Virus record (IMG/VR): IMGVR_UViG_3300033182_000538
Coordinates: 62,001 to 126,000 of that record
Source: a virus
Direction: 5' to 3' (one strand)
Length of the DNA: 64,000 nucleotides
Part shown: one piece after another, positions 1 through 7,879 of the stretch
Position numbering within the stretch: position 1 is the first letter of the stretch
Layout of the letters: each line of letters starts with the position of its first letter
The notes under the pieces: model-generated
Database searches by the model: none
Told to the model about the DNA's origin: nothing
What the model saw: only the letters and a program-made list of their open reading frames with translations
Program-made: the position numbers and the translations under genes

Positions 1-1132
<1,132 letters not shown>

Positions 1133-1729
1133 TTATTTACCTTTTTGTTTTTCTCTTGCTTTTTTAATTTGTTCTGCTCTCCATTGTGGTTGTTTACCAC
1201 GAAGGTTTCCTCTGAGATTGTGGAAACAATTATAACATAAAAATCTTATGTTGTCTTTTTTGTGATTTGTCCAGTCATCATCCATATGGTCAAGAATCAA
1301 TGGTATTGTACCATCAGTCAATCTTTTCTCATTGTAACCACATTGGTGACATTCGTGGGGGAAATCTAAATCTTTTTTATGTGAATTATTAATTAATCGT
1401 TTTTTCAATAGGAATACAGGATATTCAGGATATTTACCATCCAAAATGTCATCCAAAGCGTATTTACCTTGACTAACATTGTATGGTTTTTTAACACCCT
1501 TACCTCTCTGATTCTTGTGTAAGTCCCAAAGAGTTTTTCCTGTTTCTTCATCAATGTATAATTTGGAATACTTTTGATAGGTGGTCAAAGATACATTTAG
1601 GAATCTAGCACCACCTGAGTTTGACTTTGAGTTCTTCATAGCGTATCTAATCTGAGCCTCGGTCAAATTCAAGGGAGTTCTGCCTTTCCCAAGAACGTAT
1701 CCGTTTGATAATTTTTGACCTTTTTTCAT
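1133..1729 (-). CDS. HNH endonuclease-like protein
   Basis: 198 residues. The N-terminal half (about residues 20-60) looks like a helix-turn-helix. The C-terminal half is a zinc-bound HNH domain with C127-x2-C130, D147-H148, N155, N160 and C165-x2-C168. HNH proteins of this kind in phages are homing-type nicking enzymes or DNA-processing nucleases. It sits directly upstream of groEL, within the groES-groEL operon, with 3 nt between them. That is a common place for a free-standing mobile endonuclease, but it may also be a resident gene. No intein or intron is visible in the part of groEL seen here. Confidence 0.8.
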   Translation of the reverse strand: MKKGQKLSNGYVLGKGRTPLNLTEAQIRYAMKNSKSNSGGARFLNVSLTTYQKYSKLYIDEETGKTLWDLHKNQRGKGVKKPYNVSQGKYALDDILDGKYPEYPVFLLKKRLINNSHKKDLDFPHECHQCGYNEKRLTDGTIPLILDHMDDDWTNHKKDNIRFLCYNCFHNLRGNLRGKQPQWRAEQIKKAREKQKGK

Positions 1730-1759
1730 TTTCGTAACTCCATTTATAATAAATATGGA

Positions 1760-1984
1760 CTAAGCGTATTTTAAGACTATACTTTCTAAAAATTGGAAAT
1801 CTTTAAATGATAGTGTTATGTTATCCACTCTTACCTTTTGTTCCAAATCATACAACTTTCGTTTGTCTTTATAAGATAGTACTCCTTTTATATGTTTTGG
1901 ATTTGAATATAGTATTGATTTTACACCACTAATCATCATAGAGTGGCGATGTAGTTCATTATGGATAAGTTCACCTATTTCCAT
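1760..1984 (-). CDS. Hypothetical 74-residue protein
   Basis: Start chosen at the ATG that overlaps the stop of the upstream membrane-protein gene, a coupling seen throughout the window; a TTG 15 nt further up is also in frame. Helical and lysine-rich in the middle (YKDKRKLYDLEQKV). No family recognised. Lies in the groES-groEL operon. Confidence 0.6.
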   Translation of the reverse strand: MEIGELIHNELHRHSMMISGVKSILYSNPKHIKGVLSYKDKRKLYDLEQKVRVDNITLSFKDFQFLESIVLKYA

Positions 1985-2319
1985 AACACTTGAATACAAA
2001 TCAATAAGGTTGCTAGAATCAAAGATATTACAGTTTTAGGAGTCATACCTTGATTAAACAAGGCTGACACCCCAATAGCGTAAATAATCATTCCGATTCC
2101 AAATCCAATAAATCTGGCTGGCCAAAACATACCACCTAATCCATCGATGGTATATCTTGTAGCCCAAATGTAACAAAATGAAATAGGTACACCAAGTATG
2201 GCAAGTATTAGTGAATTTTCTTTAGCCCAATCCCATTTGAATTGAGAGTTCAATTGTAAAAATACAGCGATGTGTCCTATAAAGAACCAAAAAATTCCTA
2301 TGAGTAATCTAATATTCAT
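1975..2319 (-). CDS. Small four-helix membrane protein
   Basis: 114 residues with about four hydrophobic segments: residues 2-20, 36-55, 70-88 and 93-111. It is probably an inner-membrane protein of unknown role. The ATG was chosen because it overlaps the stop of the preceding 59-codon gene (ATGAATATTAG); the frame is open further upstream but that part is occupied by the other gene. It is not like known holins, which have one to three segments, though a lysis or superinfection role cannot be excluded. Confidence 0.65.
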   Translation of the reverse strand: MNIRLLIGIFWFFIGHIAVFLQLNSQFKWDWAKENSLILAILGVPISFCYIWATRYTIDGLGGMFWPARFIGFGIGMIIYAIGVSALFNQGMTPKTVISLILATLLICIQVLWK

Positions 2320-2488
2320 CATCATCAATAATTTCACCATCATCATATGCTTCGGTTGATGGTAGTCCCGAATAGTGACAATATTGTTCATACCAATATA
2401 CATCATCCACAAAATCTTCGTGGTCTTCGTTAAGAGGGTCGTTCCCCTTCATCTTTTCGGATTCAATCCAGCGTTTAGTTAGACCCAT
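2309..2488 (-). CDS. Small acidic protein, 59 residues
   Basis: Short gene starting inside the last codons of groES (14-nt overlap) and ending within the start of the membrane-protein gene, so it is embedded in a translationally coupled chain. Acidic throughout, with Asp/Glu-rich and aromatic stretches (DDVYWYEQY) and an acidic tail GEIIDDDEY. No family recognised. The double coupling is the main argument that it is real. Confidence 0.6.
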   Translation of the reverse strand: MGLTKRWIESEKMKGNDPLNEDHEDFVDDVYWYEQYCHYSGLPSTEAYDDGEIIDDDEY

Positions 2489-2765
2489 TGATTAACATTA
2501 AAATTTCTTGTTCACGATACATATTGTACTTCTCACCATCCAACTTCATTTGGATGCCGGTGTTGGGGACAATTACTTTGTCACCTTCTTTAAGGTTCAT
2601 TGGAATGAGTTTACCATTGGCTGTATAGATACCACTACCTATAGCGACTACTTCACCCTTCATCTGCTCTTTAGCATCCGATGGTTTGTATAGCCCACCT
2701 TTAGTTTTCTCTTCTTCTTTGATTACTTTAACCAGTACATAATCGTTCAAAGGTTGATATTTCAT
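2475..2765 (-). CDS. groES: Co-chaperonin GroES
   Basis: 96 residues, normal GroES length. Starts MKYQPLNDYVLVK (compare the GroES opening motif RPLxDRVxVK). It has the mobile-loop region KGGLYKPSDAKEQ, then KGEVVAIGSG and KEGDKVIVP, all in the canonical order. It caps GroEL rings; the T4 counterpart is gp31. The hydrophobic tripeptide that docks on GroEL (IVL in E. coli) reads LYK here, which may reflect adaptation to the phage's own GroEL. It is the first gene of an operon that runs to groEL and has its own -33/-7 promoter 24 nt upstream. Confidence 0.95.
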   Translation of the reverse strand: MKYQPLNDYVLVKVIKEEEKTKGGLYKPSDAKEQMKGEVVAIGSGIYTANGKLIPMNLKEGDKVIVPNTGIQMKLDGEKYNMYREQEILMLINGSN

Positions 2766-2788
2766 AACTTGTTTTCTTTTATTTTAAA

Positions 2789-2818
2789 CTAATATACGAA
2801 AAATATTTCGTATTACAA
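2789..2818 (-). promoter_or_regulatory. Bacteroidetes-type promoter for groES operon
   Basis: Gene-strand boxes TTG (2816-2818) and TATATTAG (2789-2796), 19 nt apart, preceded by TTTTTCG. A perfect 7-bp inverted repeat, ATACGAA/TTCGTAT (2794-2800 and 2807-2813), overlaps the spacer and the -7 box and could be an operator. The -33 box lies just upstream of, and overlaps, the end of the preceding gene. Confidence 0.75.
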
Positions 2819-3055
2819 AATTCTTTTTAATATTTCTATGAAATCCCAAATATCTGATGAGGTATTGAATTTTACTTCAGTATCCATTATCTCAACAAAG
2901 ATACCATCTGAATCCCATTCATCGGATGCGTTTGATATAAGTGTTAACCCACCCAAGTCTAAATTGTAGTAGCACCAATCTTGTGGTGACCCACTACTTT
3001 CTGCGGTTTCATCGACCCTTTCGAATCCAAGGTCGATTAAATCTTGTTCGTTCAT
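2813..3055 (-). CDS. Hypothetical acidic protein, 80 residues
   Basis: Compact acidic protein with a Trp/Tyr-rich middle (QDWCYYNLDLGGLTL) and a C-terminal helix (WDFIEILKRIL). No family recognised. A full Shine-Dalgarno AGGAGG lies 7 nt before the ATG, unusual for this window. Preceded closely by the Cys-rich gene. Confidence 0.7.
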   Translation of the reverse strand: MNEQDLIDLGFERVDETAESSGSPQDWCYYNLDLGGLTLISNASDEWDSDGIFVEIMDTEVKFNTSSDIWDFIEILKRIL

Positions 3056-3062
3056 TATGTGT

Positions 3063-3068
3063 CCTCCT
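3063..3068 (-). promoter_or_regulatory. Strong Shine-Dalgarno AGGAGG
   Basis: Perfect AGGAGG 7 nt upstream of the ATG at 3055. Bacteroidetes ribosomes use such signals little, so a consensus site stands out. Confidence 0.6.
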
Positions 3069-3269
3069 TTACCTAACTATACTAAAAGATACAATTCCAT
3101 CACAATTTGTACAAATTTTTGTGTCAATTCTTCCTCTAACACAAGAATCGTGCTCCCACAACTCTACTACGTTCTGAGAAGTACACTCACATTTGGAATC
3201 CGTACATTTCTTCCAACCATACTTTTTTAGGTTAGGATGTTTAGCCCACTCTTCCCTTAAATAAATCAT
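3069..3269 (-). CDS. Cysteine-rich small protein, probable zinc binder
   Basis: 66 residues with C22, C27/C29, C43 and the pair C53-x2-C56 (ICTNC), suggesting one or two structural zinc sites. No family recognised. Its start overlaps the stop of the HAD phosphatase gene by 4 nt, so the two are co-translated. Confidence 0.65.
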   Translation of the reverse strand: MIYLREEWAKHPNLKKYGWKKCTDSKCECTSQNVVELWEHDSCVRGRIDTKICTNCDGIVSFSIVR

Positions 3270-3619
3270 AGACTTACATTTTCAAAACCACCATTCTTTG
3301 GAACAGTGATTGCTTTAGCTCTGACTTCGTTAGGGGTTCTTTCACTATTGTTATTGATTAGGATTCTCTCGGCTCTCCCAACCCCCATCACAAGTTGGTG
3401 GAATGGAATACCTAACAAATCCATCTCTTGAATAGTGTCATCCCTTAGTTCTTCAGGTCTAGCAGTCGTTAAGACTATGTGGTGACCTTCTTTGAACCAT
3501 TGAGTCATCTTCTCTACAACGCCTGGCAAAGCCACACTTAGAAAAGGGTCTAACTCTTCGAATTTGACTTGATGTACTAATGTTCCATCAATGTCGGTGA
3601 AAATAGTTTTTGGTTTCAT
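3266..3619 (-). CDS. HAD-superfamily phosphatase
   Basis: 117 residues. Motif I is DIDGT (residues 9-13, nucleophile Asp and acid-base Asp) and motif II is the TT of VLTTARPEEL. It is a small HAD without an obvious cap, resembling phosphatase domains used by phages on nucleotides or polynucleotide 3' ends (T4 Pnkp has a HAD phosphatase domain), but no kinase domain is present. Substrate unknown. First gene behind the promoter at 3650-3680. Confidence 0.75.
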   Translation of the reverse strand: MKPKTIFTDIDGTLVHQVKFEELDPFLSVALPGVVEKMTQWFKEGHHIVLTTARPEELRDDTIQEMDLLGIPFHQLVMGVGRAERILINNNSERTPNEVRAKAITVPKNGGFENVSL

Positions 3620-3649
3620 ATTTTTAAATTATTATCTCTCATTACAGTA

Positions 3650-3680
3650 CTAATATACGAAAATATCTGTATATATCCAA
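3650..3680 (-). promoter_or_regulatory. Extended -33/-7 promoter upstream of HAD gene
   Basis: TTG (3678-3680), a 20-nt spacer ending TTTTCG, and TATATTAG (3650-3657), followed by TACTGTAAT. Upstream is the AT-rich element TTAACAATTTCTTAACATTA that recurs before four other promoters of the window. It starts right after the stop of the glycosyltransferase gene. Confidence 0.85.
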
Positions 3681-3707
3681 ATATTAATGTTAAGAAATTG
3701 TTAAGTT

Positions 3708-4355
3708 TTACCAATTTTCTTTGGCTTTTTGTTGGTCTGATTCTACCCAACTGAACAATCTTGTATCTTCAATATCGTGAAGAACTATTGTTTTATCAGT
3801 AACTCTATTATCATAGAAATATTCATAACCAAACAAAGCCACATCAGAATCACAATATTTAATGATTTCATCTGAAAACATTTTACACCCGTTTGCCCAA
3901 TAAATGTCGGTGTAAGTATCCAAACATACATTTACAATTCTTGAATTAGGAGCCGACCCATACACGGTACAATCAACTAATGTGTTGTTGTCTTGTGAGG
4001 GTTTCATACCTGAAAAGAATGTATGATTTGGATTTAGTTTGTCAAGAATTTTATCAAATGACTGAATTGGGTTACAATCCACATCAACGTAGATACCACC
4101 ATAGTCTCTCAACAATAGCAATCTAATCCTATCACAAATAAAAGCCCATTTATATAATTGAGGGTCTTTTGTATATTCTTTAAGAAACGGGTCATCCTTG
4201 TAAAGTTCCGTAAATACTTCGTTACCCCACAATTTATGCTCGTAATCAGGATTTACCAAAGACATTCTCTTGACAAATTCTTGACAATGTTTTGGCATTT
4301 CGTTGTCCCCAATCCACAACTGATGGATTATCTTGGGTATTTTTATTTCACTCAT
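3708..4355 (-). CDS. GT32-type glycosyltransferase
   Basis: 215 residues. Begins IPKIIHQLWIG, the signature of GT32/OCH1-like and capsular sugar transferases, followed by WAFICDRIRLLLL and the metal-binding DXD motif in YGGIYVDVDCNP. Such enzymes move a sugar from a nucleotide donor to a glycan or protein acceptor. It stands apart from the main glycan module among small early-type genes, so it may act on a separate acceptor. Confidence 0.85.
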   Translation of the reverse strand: MSEIKIPKIIHQLWIGDNEMPKHCQEFVKRMSLVNPDYEHKLWGNEVFTELYKDDPFLKEYTKDPQLYKWAFICDRIRLLLLRDYGGIYVDVDCNPIQSFDKILDKLNPNHTFFSGMKPSQDNNTLVDCTVYGSAPNSRIVNVCLDTYTDIYWANGCKMFSDEIIKYCDSDVALFGYEYFYDNRVTDKTIVLHDIEDTRLFSWVESDQQKAKENW

Positions 4356-4371
4356 ATCAACTTGTTTCGTA

Positions 4372-4402
4372 TAAATATGTTTTTTTAAAGTTAGTAAGAC
4401 AA
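4372..4402 (-). promoter_or_regulatory. Probable promoter for GT32 gene
   Basis: TTG (4400-4402), exactly 20 nt, then CATATTTA (4372-4379). The first base of the -7 box deviates from TAnnTTTR. Ends 16 nt before the ATG. Confidence 0.5.
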
Positions 4403-4579
4403 GTGACTTAACTTTGTACCAAGTCTTTTCATATGTTTACAAGGAGTATATCTACTAAACTCTCTAGCTTTACACTCACAATCTACAATTCTATAATCTT
4501 CTACCGTAACATTGTAATAAGACAACTTACCTGTCTTTTTGTTACGAGACCCCATTTCTCTATACTGCCACCTTTTCAT
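4391..4579 (-). CDS. SWIM-type zinc finger miniprotein
   Basis: 62 residues. C34-x-C36-x10-C47-x-H49 is the CxCxnCxH pattern of SWIM zinc fingers, which bind DNA or proteins. The ATG used overlaps the end of the preceding gene (20 nt). A longer frame opens upstream but would lie wholly inside that gene. It could be a regulator of host or phage transcription; that is inference. Confidence 0.65.
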   Translation of the reverse strand: MKRWQYREMGSRNKKTGKLSYYNVTVEDYRIVDCECKAREFSRYTPCKHMKRLGTKLSHLSY

Positions 4580-4877
4580 TTTGTTTCTGAATTTTTTCAA
4601 GTTCCACTTCCAACCCACCGACTTTATCGGGAGCACTCCATTGAATCTCGTGACCAAGATACTCAAACTTCTCAGCTATCGTATTTTGTTTCTCTAAAAC
4701 AACCTTGATAGCAGCCTCCAAATCGGCTGTATCAGCGTACATAATCTCATCCGAATCAATCGGCATCAGAAAATAGTGGCCACCTTTCGGTTTCCAGTAA
4801 GGAACTTCACCGAACCCCTCAGGTCCGACATTATAGTTCTCGTAATACTGACACTCTACTAATAGATTAACCTTCAT
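4560..4877 (-). CDS. Hypothetical protein, 105 residues
   Basis: Starts at the ATG overlapping the previous gene's stop (AAAAATGAAGGTTAA). The N-terminal part is rich in Tyr/Gly (QYYENYNVGPEGFGEVPYW) with a GGHYF strand; the C-terminal part is helical and charged. Fold and role not recognised. Confidence 0.65.
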   Translation of the reverse strand: MKVNLLVECQYYENYNVGPEGFGEVPYWKPKGGHYFLMPIDSDEIMYADTADLEAAIKVVLEKQNTIAEKFEYLGHEIQWSAPDKVGGLEVELEKIQKQNEKVAV

Positions 4878-5061
4878 TTTTGACAAGTTTAAATTCAATA
4901 CTCATAAATCCCCCAACCCCAATTAGAAAGGACATAAAACAAAAGAACATCTCATTCAATGGGTCATCGAATTTAATTACTTCTTGAACGTGGCCGGTCA
5001 TTGTACCAATACCGATAACAATTCCGAGAATACCAACTAAAATAGATTTGAAATTATTCAT
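4867..5061 (-). CDS. Small two-helix membrane protein
   Basis: 64 residues with hydrophobic segments at about 6-22 and 39-56, and a short charged C-terminus. No family recognised. Its small size and early-type setting suggest a membrane-acting host-takeover or exclusion protein, but nothing in the sequence proves it. Confidence 0.6.
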   Translation of the reverse strand: MNNFKSILVGILGIVIGIGTMTGHVQEVIKFDDPLNEMFFCFMSFLIGVGGFMSIEFKLVKNEG

Positions 5062-5062
5062 A

Positions 5063-5614
5063 TTACTTGTTTAGGATTAGACTAGCTTTTTGAATCACTT
5101 TTTGATTAGAAAGATATTTCGTAGTGTCCTCAAGAGTTCTACCAATGTTCTTTACTTCATTAACAATCCACTCAACAGTTCCGAACTGAGGTCTATTGTT
5201 TACCATAACGTATTTACAATTACCTTCAAGGTCATTACCATTGTCAGTTTTGTAATTTGCATCTTCGTGTTCGTACATATCAATCATACCATTGAAACTT
5301 CCGTACTTCCACAACTGAACAAAGTTTTTGATTGTGTTGTAATCTTCGGTAGGAATCTCACTACCATCTTGGTTAGTGACATAGACATCAAGTGAGTTAC
5401 CCCCACTAAACCAACTAGCTTTGACCTTACAAAGGTAGTTTTTGTTGAGGTTCTTTACGAATTGTTTAGTCATTTGACCAGCCTCAGTTGGGCCGATGGA
5501 AAGGTATTTTTTACCTTTGTTATCACCCCAAGTATATTCTCTTAGAGCGGTCTTTCTTACTTTGTAAGTCACACCTTGGAAACTTACTTCAATGTTTGGA
5601 TTTTGTTTTTTCAT
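5063..5614 (-). CDS. Hypothetical protein, LPD29-like (tentative)
   Basis: 183 residues from the ATG; the frame extends 7 codons upstream to a TTG. Residues about 60-80 (CKVKASWFSGGNSLDVYV) resemble the SxGxSxDV strand of the LPD29 domain found in large phage polyvalent proteins; this is from memory and uncertain. First gene behind the extended promoter at 5646-5676. Confidence 0.55.
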   Translation of the reverse strand: MKKQNPNIEVSFQGVTYKVRKTALREYTWGDNKGKKYLSIGPTEAGQMTKQFVKNLNKNYLCKVKASWFSGGNSLDVYVTNQDGSEIPTEDYNTIKNFVQLWKYGSFNGMIDMYEHEDANYKTDNGNDLEGNCKYVMVNNRPQFGTVEWIVNEVKNIGRTLEDTTKYLSNQKVIQKASLILNK

Positions 5615-5645
5615 ATCTTTATTATTAACTCTCAATCTTACAGTA

Positions 5646-5676
5646 CTAAAGTACGGATAATATTTGAATTATCCAA
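5646..5676 (-). promoter_or_regulatory. Extended -33/-7 promoter
   Basis: TTG (5674-5676), 20-nt spacer, TACTTTAG (5646-5653), then TACTGTAAG. Preceded by TTAACAATTTCTTAACATTA, which overlaps the stop codon of the 5698-5934 gene. Confidence 0.85.
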
Positions 5677-5697
5677 ACTTTTAATGTTAAGAAATTG

Positions 5698-5934
5698 TTA
5701 AGCTTTCATCCACATTTCGTAGATGGTAGTGTAACTTAATCGGAGTTGTTTTGCCAATTCTTCAAACACTCGTTCTCTGATAATGCTATCAAATACTCCA
5801 AGAAAGTCGTACACATCAGTACGAGGTTTAGTTTGTAACATCCAAAGTAACCCAATGAAAGTTACATCCTCATTAATCTCATTACCCAACTCATCACTTG
5901 GGTAGTTCTTCAAATAAAACTCTTTAATTGTCAT
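5698..5934 (-). CDS. Hypothetical protein, 78 residues
   Basis: All-helical and mildly acidic, with the aromatic end TIYEMWMKA. The stop codon is part of the repeated promoter element downstream. No family recognised. Confidence 0.6.
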   Translation of the reverse strand: MTIKEFYLKNYPSDELGNEINEDVTFIGLLWMLQTKPRTDVYDFLGVFDSIIRERVFEELAKQLRLSYTTIYEMWMKA

Positions 5935-5939
5935 AACTC

Positions 5940-6119
5940 TTATTTTAAAACTCCAATTACTTTACCCAGCGTAACGAAGTCTTTATTGGACAATGCCTTT
6001 ACCCAATCCGCATCCACATCATCTATGTGAACACCATTGTCAAGGCCATCAAACTTTGCGTGAACTAACATTGTCTTTGTGTCAATCACACTTCCTACTG
6101 AACTTAAATCTACTAACAT
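5940..6119 (-). CDS. Small protein, 59 residues
   Basis: Short gene between a recognisable promoter (6146-6176) and the following gene, 5 nt apart. Mixed strand/helix pattern with acidic HIDDVDADWVKAL. Placement behind its own extended promoter is the best evidence that it is expressed. No family recognised. Confidence 0.6.
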   Translation of the reverse strand: MLVDLSSVGSVIDTKTMLVHAKFDGLDNGVHIDDVDADWVKALSNKDFVTLGKVIGVLK

Positions 6120-6145
6120 AACTTATCTCTCTTATTATTACATTA

Positions 6146-6176
6146 TAAATGTAGTGAATAATTTTGTGAATTCCAA
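6146..6176 (-). promoter_or_regulatory. Extended -33/-7 promoter
   Basis: TTG (6174-6176), 20-nt spacer, TACATTTA (6146-6153). The upstream element reads TTAACACAAATTTAACATTA and begins at the stop codon of the preceding gene. Confidence 0.8.
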
Positions 6177-6197
6177 ACTTTTAATGTTAAATTTGTG

Positions 6198-6449
6198 TTA
6201 AACTTTTCCCATATTCATTGTATGGATACCTAACTCACGATTAAGGGCCCGAGTCTCGGCGTTGTCTAACATATGAGTTGGAACGATGTAAGACTCGTAT
6301 CGTGAATTGGTTCTGACAATATCAAGTTTACCTATCGTGTAAAGGTACTTATGGTCGTAGTAATGTTGAACCTCCTTCTCACGATATATCTTATTTTCTT
6401 CAGCGATATCTTGGAGGGCCATTTGTTGAACTGACATCTTGTTTTTCAT
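6198..6449 (-). CDS. Hypothetical protein, 83 residues
   Basis: Helical N-terminus, with a run of His/Tyr (QHYYDHKYLYTIGKL) and ALNRELGIHT near the end. No family recognised. Single gene between two extended promoters. Confidence 0.6.
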   Translation of the reverse strand: MKNKMSVQQMALQDIAEENKIYREKEVQHYYDHKYLYTIGKLDIVRTNSRYESYIVPTHMLDNAETRALNRELGIHTMNMGKV

Positions 6450-6468
6450 CTCTCTTAATCTTACAGTA

Positions 6469-6499
6469 CTAATGTAAGGAATAAGTTTGAGATATCCAA
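6469..6499 (-). promoter_or_regulatory. Extended -33/-7 promoter
   Basis: TTG (6497-6499), 20-nt spacer, TACATTAG (6469-6476), then TACTGTAAG. The upstream element TTAACATAAATTTAACATTT overlaps the sulfotransferase stop codon. Confidence 0.8.
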
Positions 6500-6520
6500 A
6501 TTTTAAATGTTAAATTTATG

Positions 6521-7147
6521 TTAAAGTTTTCGTAGTGGAAACAAGGGCTGTTTGGGTTTAGAATCCCATAAATGGTCATAATTATCCCACTTACCATACC
6601 CTAACTTATCATAGTCAACTTTAAATCGTTTGTAAACCGCTTCTCTTAATTGCTCTTCATCCCAATTATATCCTTTAGGAATATATGTTCTTCCAACTGA
6701 TGGGACATCTAATACATAATCATCTGGCATAAATGGTAATAACCGAATGTCATCTTGTATCGTTTCAGCGTGAATAATATAATCTATTCGTGGATTTGTA
6801 TTTATTGATATCCCATATGAAGTCCAAGCTTGAAACCAATCATTGTTCATTTCAAGTATGGCTGTTAATGGGTCAACATTAACTCTTTTTAATTCATTTC
6901 TATCATTTTGAGCATACTTCCAATATGATAACCATCGATAATACGGGTGTCTTACTAAAGTAATGTGTAAGTAATCATCTTCGGCTTCTTCAGGCCAAAG
7001 ATTAGCGTGAGTAAAATCCGATGGGTGGTCTTCACTTGGCCAATGTGGGTTGAGGTCGCAGTGTTTTTTGAAAATGTCTCTGACAGTTCTACTACCCACT
7101 TTAGGAGGGGCTGTCCATACAAATCTATTTTTGTGACTTATATTCAC
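6521..7147 (-). CDS. Sulfotransferase family protein
   Basis: 208 residues. The PAPS-binding 5'-phosphosulfate loop is at 14-22 (PPKVGSRTV) and the 3'-phosphate region at 65-76 (VRHPYYRWLSYW), both typical of the sulfotransferase superfamily. It would move sulfate from PAPS to a sugar or other hydroxyl. The GTG start overlaps the stop of the upstream gene as TAGTG; no ATG exists in the conserved N-terminus. With the many glycosyltransferases here, a sulfated glycan is a reasonable product. Confidence 0.8.
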   Translation of the reverse strand: MNISHKNRFVWTAPPKVGSRTVRDIFKKHCDLNPHWPSEDHPSDFTHANLWPEEAEDDYLHITLVRHPYYRWLSYWKYAQNDRNELKRVNVDPLTAILEMNNDWFQAWTSYGISINTNPRIDYIIHAETIQDDIRLLPFMPDDYVLDVPSVGRTYIPKGYNWDEEQLREAVYKRFKVDYDKLGYGKWDNYDHLWDSKPKQPLFPLRKL

Positions 7148-7731
7148 TACTTTTCAGTATCAAAAAAGAATGTTTGAAATAATCTACCATCAAGTAGACC
7201 TTGACCAAAATAGTCCATAGACATATGAAAGTGGTCACCTCTATATAATACAAGTCTATTGTATTTGTTTGCTAATCTATCTACCAACTCCCATTTAGTC
7301 ATATCTTGAGAGTCATTATAGATTTCAGATAGTAACTCATTATTGTATGACCCATCTTCATTTTTTGGAGCCATAGTAAGTCCTGTTGGTTTGTGTCTAA
7401 ATAAACCAGTCCCACTACTTAAAGGTGCATCGGGTGTCAAATAACAAACTCCCGCCCACTTTGTAGTTTGGTCTGCGTGAATCCAACTTCTATCTCGTGA
7501 AGTTGTGTATTGGTAAGCGCCGGTGTATTGTTCATCTGACCAATAAGTTACACTACCATAAAATGGTTTTACTACATTTTCGATTGTACCTTTTATTGAA
7601 TCATTTAAAAACGAAGTAGTTCGTGGGCCTGGATAATTTCCACGAACTGAAAAGTCTTGTTCTAACGCTTGTTCTCTGACTGAATCTACATCTGAGTAGA
7701 AATCATCAATAATATACGCTGATATTTGCAT
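7147..7731 (-). CDS. DUF6445-like 2OG/Fe(II) oxygenase fold protein
   Basis: 194 residues. The double-stranded beta-helix signature is seen as WIHADQ (H85, D87), a distal His in GDHFHMSMD (H167 or H169) and R183 near the end. These would bind Fe(II) and 2-oxoglutarate. The arrangement matches the DUF6445 family as remembered. The substrate could be a protein side chain, sugar or base. It is coupled with the sulfotransferase by a 1-nt overlap. Confidence 0.7.
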   Translation of the reverse strand: MQISAYIIDDFYSDVDSVREQALEQDFSVRGNYPGPRTTSFLNDSIKGTIENVVKPFYGSVTYWSDEQYTGAYQYTTSRDRSWIHADQTTKWAGVCYLTPDAPLSSGTGLFRHKPTGLTMAPKNEDGSYNNELLSEIYNDSQDMTKWELVDRLANKYNRLVLYRGDHFHMSMDYFGQGLLDGRLFQTFFFDTEK

Positions 7732-7734
7732 AAC

Positions 7735-7878
7735 TTAGATTGTTCTATATCTTCTTTTGTTGTTTAGTTTAAGTCTATACGACTTACCCATATAACTTTT
7801 TGATTGTACTCTATCGTTAAAATCGTTTCTAATGGTATTTAATTGTGTATTACCATTTTCTTGATTATTATTATTCAT
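7735..7878 (-). CDS. Small basic Asn-rich protein, 47 residues
   Basis: Starts MNNNNQENGN and ends in a basic segment (KLNNKRRYRTI). Its ATG overlaps the end of the P-loop kinase gene region, and 3 nt separate its stop from the next start. Unknown; possibly nucleic-acid binding because of the basic tail. Confidence 0.45.
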   Translation of the reverse strand: MNNNNQENGNTQLNTIRNDFNDRVQSKSYMGKSYRLKLNNKRRYRTI

Positions 7879-7879
7879 A

